Assembly: GCF_030122845.1 (NCBI RefSeq)
Contig: NZ_CP126084.1
Coordinates: forward strand, 2,914,001-2,978,000
Origin: Paenibacillus woosongensis
Lineage (GTDB): Bacteria; Bacillota; Bacilli; Paenibacillales; Paenibacillaceae
Direction: 5' to 3'
Length of the DNA: 64,000 nucleotides
Shown here: positions 61,238 to 64,000 of the stretch, in pieces
Layout of the letters: the number at the start of each line of letters is the position of its first letter
Numbering within the stretch: the stretch's first letter is position 1
Made by a program: the position numbers and the translations under genes
The notes under the pieces: model-generated
Told to the model about the DNA's origin: nothing
The model's database searches: none
The model's input: only the letters and a program-made list of their open reading frames with translations

Positions 61238-61654
61238 TTAGATCATATCTTTAATCAGATTGAAATACTTTTCGTCTTCTTCGTTAAAAATCTTATAGCC
61301 CTCCAACATGTATGCTTTTAGCAAATAATTTGCTGCCTTATGCATATCGTCACACTCAAATAAACTTTCCCCAAGCCTCAATAAAATTAGGGGATTAGAA
61401 ATGCCATCAGGGCAATTTAAAGCATTATAAAAACAGTCCTTAGCTTTTTCATACTCATCATTAATAAAATAAGCATCGCCAAGTGCTGTATAAATCCAGG
61501 TACTAGCTTCCCAATCTTTTTTGGGACTCGGAATAATTTCAAGAGCAACTAAATATTTATTTATAGCGTCCTCAATTCTATCTTCATCGATAAAGCTATC
61601 AGCTTCCTCGCAAACTTCAACAATTTTTTCATACGTTTCGTTGCTCAATTCCAT
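61238..61654 (-). CDS. TPR-like protein, probable immunity protein (paralogue B)
   Basis: About 138 residues with three TPR-like units: EADSFIDEDRIEDAINKYLV, TWIYTALGDAYFINDEYEKA and LILLRLGESLFECDDMHKAA. ATG at 61654 (MELSNETYEKIVEV) follows GGAGG; the ATG seven codons earlier precedes that site and is rejected. A 75-bp internal piece of this gene recurs as a scrap at about 56660-56735, so another copy once stood there. Paired with paralogue A downstream. Confidence 0.7.
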   Translation of the reverse strand: MELSNETYEKIVEVCEEADSFIDEDRIEDAINKYLVALEIIPSPKKDWEASTWIYTALGDAYFINDEYEKAKDCFYNALNCPDGISNPLILLRLGESLFECDDMHKAANYLLKAYMLEGYKIFNEEDEKYFNLIKDMI

Positions 61655-62152
61655 ACCAATACCTCCAAATATCATTTCAATAAAACGTGGTCTAACATCA
61701 TCCTCTGGTTGTGCACTTACTTCGAGTTTCCTTTGGACTCAACATCACAATTGGCCCCTTGCTTATAGCTAACGCTAGGAATTCTCCCCCTGGATATAAA
61801 TCTGCATTCCAAATGTCTCCCAAATCGAGCGTACTCTAGATGAATTAGTTTGTTCATCGTTTCCCGCTGACTAAAAAGGTGGAGTATCCTGCAAAGTAAT
61901 ACGACAAATAAATAAAAACAGGTCAACCATGATAACCATAATTGACCTGTTCTAGGTGACGTAATTAAAGCTTGACATGACAAAATCTTATACTGTACTA
62001 GTTATTGAGAAAACACTAAATTTAACACGGTACTTGGTTCCCTACCCAATTAAATTCTGAAAGCATGAAACTTCAAATTTTTCGGAGTTCTTCTCAAAAG
62101 TTAGTTCAACAGATAATTTTATTTAATGTAGATAGTGGACTTGATAAAAATT
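61655..62152. other. Intergenic region in the immunity array
   Basis: About 500 bp without a supported gene. A frame at 61717-61983 on minus lacks a ribosome site and a recognisable product. A clear hairpin ends the transcript of the next gene. Confidence 0.5.
61911..61951 (-). terminator. Terminator downstream of the toxin/immunity pair
   Basis: The minus strand reads AACAGGTCAA ... TTGACCTGTT followed by TTTATTT. Confidence 0.8.
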
Positions 62153-62620
62153 CTAAAGAGCAACATCTTGGTATCCTATTCTAGTGACTTCTTCATCGAT
62201 TAAACGAATACCAACCCCATTTTCCTCGTCCCATCTACAATCAAACGTTAGTCCAATATATCTGCCTTCAAATCGTCTCGCAGAAGGTACAAAAATCCCT
62301 ACTAGCTTAATATTTTTTAAAAGGTCGTCGATATTATCAATTAATGGGTAATTTTCATTGTGTGAAATATCATATCCAAGCTCAAAACGTTTTTGTTTAT
62401 AATAGTCTAATATAGGTTGCAAAATATATTGTTGAAGATGTCCCCAGTTTTCTATTAAAGAATTATACGAAGCATACTGTTTATCACTAAATTCACCATC
62501 TTCGTCTCCGTCTACCATTAAAGCAATATTGGTTTCTGTTCCACAAAAATCAATGGTGATATTCCTACTCCAAACATAATCATATTCAAGTTCACCGAAA
62601 ACCGAATCATTAATTTTCAC
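62153..62620 (-). CDS. DUF2004/DUF6985-like immunity protein
   Basis: About 155 residues. GTG at 62620 (read as MKINDSVFGELEYDYVWS) follows AAGGGAG by nine bases and gives the usual N-terminus of the family; a TTG 45 bases earlier lies inside the toxin gene. The sequence NITIDFCGTETNIALMVDGD, YNSLIENWGHLQQYILQPIL and YIGLTFDCRWDEENGVGIRL fits DUF2004-like proteins, often found beside toxin tips. It begins 17 bp after the toxin stop and is the obvious candidate for its cognate immunity protein. Confidence 0.75.
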   Translation of the reverse strand: MKINDSVFGELEYDYVWSRNITIDFCGTETNIALMVDGDEDGEFSDKQYASYNSLIENWGHLQQYILQPILDYYKQKRFELGYDISHNENYPLIDNIDDLLKNIKLVGIFVPSARRFEGRYIGLTFDCRWDEENGVGIRLIDEEVTRIGYQDVAL

Positions 62621-62636
62621 TTTAGGAAACTCCCTT

Positions 62637-64000
62637 CTAATTATTTGCAAATCCGCCTGGCTCAAACGCTCCTGCGTTTATCTCTCCTACGCCACCTAAA
62701 TGTCCGAATTTGCTATTAATTTCTGATGGTACAAGTTGTATCGTTCTTCCATCATTTAATTCGTGCCATGTTAATTTAAATTCTTCACGAACATCTGCTA
62801 TGTCTCCTGCTTTAATCTTTCCGGGGGTCAACCCAAATTGATTAGCCAACTCGGGCGAATTATTAAGTTGCTCAGCTAATTTTATATCTGCTTGTTTAAA
62901 ATTAGCAGCTCTAGCTTTAGTTCCATTACTGCCAGTTCCACCTACCATGTGGTCAATTTCCAACTGTGCTTTTGATACAGGCGAAAAATCGGGTACGGCA
63001 TTCTTATAATTTATACCGTCAATACCAGCTTCGTCTAATATTTTTTTCAAGTCAGGGTCAGGAGGCGGTTTTAAGATACATTTAGATTCTCCCCTTTGCC
63101 CTTCAAAACCAACCTTTGGATTTCCTGGCGCAGGAGTTTGATTAATTCTTGATTCATATGAACTGGCAAATTTCGTTTGCTTGAAGGCTGGCGGAGTATC
63201 ATCTTTCCCCCCACGCTTCCCAGAGCCACCATTACCGCCACCGCCAGTAAAGCCAAGATTGCGGTTAAGGCCAGTGCCCTTGCTCCGCCCCTTGTTCGTA
63301 GCGATGGATACCCAGGTAATCGCCGCGCGCATCTTGTCTCCGCCGATCTGCTCGATGAAGTCGCCGATGAATTCGATCCGGCCGCCTGCTTCCATAGCGG
63401 CTTCTATCGCCAGGCTGCGGGTATATTGCATGGCGACCTGCTGGCTGACGCTAGCTGATGTGCTTACAGCGTGGGCGAGCCTTGGATGGCTGACCGACAG
63501 CCTCTGCATGGCATTTTTGATCTTTCCGAGCTGTTCGCCCAGCCCCAGGTTGTTGCCCAGCTTCCGGGCTGACGTCCATACCTTGCCGAGGTCCTGCCTC
63601 ATCGGACTTGGCATCATGCTGGCGGTCTTCTTCACCGCCTGGAAAGCGTCCACCGCCCGATCTACGCCCTTCATCAGCTTCTGCCCAGTCTTGAACGCTT
63701 CGACGCCGCGCTTCACGAACTTCGCCCCGGTCGCCGCCCATCCGGCAAACGGAATGGCCGCCGCTGCGGACAATGCCGCGTTCGCATAGTCGCCGCGAGC
63801 CAGGTAGATCCCTGCATTCACAAGGTCGGCGATCTCTCCGAGCCCCGGGATCAGCCCCGCGACATCCAAACCGACCTGAACCACATCCAGCGCTTTCTCC
63901 CAGAAGCTCTTCTTCTTCTCAGGCGGCTCTACTTCGGATACAAAAGGCGCCTCCGGTTCCGGCTCCAAATCTTCGACGTATACCGGGCACTTCTGCAGCC
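62637..64000 (-). CDS. Polymorphic toxin, C-terminal part with HNH/ENDO VII-like nuclease tip (partial)
   Basis: The frame is open to the right window edge (LQKCPVYVEDLEPEPEAPF...), so the N-terminus is missing; the TTG at 63968 is not needed as start. Trunk: a Glu/Pro linker, then a hydrophobic pre-toxin region (VAGLIPGLGEIADLVNAGIY, AALSAAAAIPFAGWAATGAK), a helical part and a Gly-rich hinge (TGGGGNGGSGKRGG, about 63240). Tip: EIDHMVGGTGSNG, FKLTWHELNDGRTIQLVPSE and SKFGHLGG, the spaced His/Asp pattern of WHH-like HNH/ENDO VII nucleases. The tip is clearly AT-richer than the trunk. Probably delivered to rival cells to degrade nucleic acid; the immunity gene follows. Confidence 0.8.
   Translation of the reverse strand, partial: LQKCPVYVEDLEPEPEAPFVSEVEPPEKKKSFWEKALDVVQVGLDVAGLIPGLGEIADLVNAGIYLARGDYANAALSAAAAIPFAGWAATGAKFVKRGVEAFKTGQKLMKGVDRAVDAFQAVKKTASMMPSPMRQDLGKVWTSARKLGNNLGLGEQLGKIKNAMQRLSVSHPRLAHAVSTSASVSQQVAMQYTRSLAIEAAMEAGGRIEFIGDFIEQIGGDKMRAAITWVSIATNKGRSKGTGLNRNLGFTGGGGNGGSGKRGGKDDTPPAFKQTKFASSYESRINQTPAPGNPKVGFEGQRGESKCILKPPPDPDLKKILDEAGIDGINYKNAVPDFSPVSKAQLEIDHMVGGTGSNGTKARAANFKQADIKLAEQLNNSPELANQFGLTPGKIKAGDIADVREEFKLTWHELNDGRTIQLVPSEINSKFGHLGGVGEINAGAFEPGGFANN

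Noticed and set aside
61717-61983. An 88-codon minus-strand frame that might be an IS remnant
   Set aside because: It has no ribosome site, contains the terminator hairpin of the neighbouring gene and shows no recognisable transposase motif.

Overview
The window looks like a chromosomal segment of a spore-forming Bacillales bacterium, most likely Paenibacillus. The evidence is the conserved Firmicutes blocks glnA-glnR-ynbB-hflX-spoVK and hfq-miaA-(methyltransferase)-mutL-mutS-cotE, the facing pair yneA/lexA with Bacillus-type SOS boxes, spore-surface genes (cotE, spoVK, a collagen-like protein), TTG and GTG starts behind strong AGGAGG sites, and moderately GC-rich coding DNA. Nearly all genes lie on the minus strand. 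No rRNA, tRNA, CRISPR array or complete insertion sequence was seen.

Layout by region. 0-13 kb: a truncated methyltransferase-like gene, a cyclic-phosphate receiver-like protein, nfo and an Fpg-family glycosylase (DNA base repair), a HAD phosphatase, an oxidoreductase, rnz, metH and mtnD (methionine synthesis and salvage), another HAD hydrolase, an aldo/keto reductase and a DUF896 protein. 12.5-16.8 kb: a divergent pair of DUF4183 spore-surface genes, the yneA-lexA SOS module, two small membrane proteins and a YitT transporter-like protein. 17-25.2 kb: a three-gene monosaccharide ABC transporter (permease, ATPase, binding lipoprotein) beside a three-gene sensing operon (membrane-anchored sugar-binding protein, YesM-type kinase, YesN-type regulator), each with a cre-like site. 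25.2-27.5 kb: a small AT-rich accessory patch holding a decayed paralogue of the sugar sensor. 27.5-47.4 kb: nitrogen regulation, GTPase, sporulation, cell-wall, RNA chaperone, tRNA modification, mismatch repair and spore-coat genes. 47.4-49.9 kb: repeat-rich non-coding DNA. 49.9-55.9 kb: a nitrate/sulfonate-type ABC transporter, an M32 carboxypeptidase, a beta carbonic anhydrase and a DUF2871 membrane protein.

56-64 kb is the most interesting part: an AT-rich accessory island that reads as the 3' end of a polymorphic toxin locus. A large toxin enters from the right edge. Its GC-rich host-like trunk carries a pre-toxin region and joins, at about 63.2 kb, an AT-rich HNH/ENDO VII-like nuclease tip. 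Downstream on the same strand is a run of likely immunity genes (DUF2004-like, two TPR-like paralogues, one of unknown family, a pentapeptide-repeat protein, two SUKH/SMI1 proteins and a Sufu-domain protein). Between them lie an orphan GH-E nuclease tip without a start, a frameshifted SUKH gene and fused scraps of other immunity genes. This is the pattern expected when toxin tips and immunity genes are repeatedly swapped and the displaced modules decay in place.

Other points of note: mutL is split by a frame change in its GC-rich linker; MutS has a long repeat-bearing insertion; the GlnR operator exactly fills a promoter spacer; a 111-bp tandem repeat sits upstream of cotE; a long GTTCC-type degenerate repeat fills the region near 49 kb; and the Fpg-family protein lacks one zinc-finger cysteine. 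All family names come from reading the sequence by eye; no database search was run.
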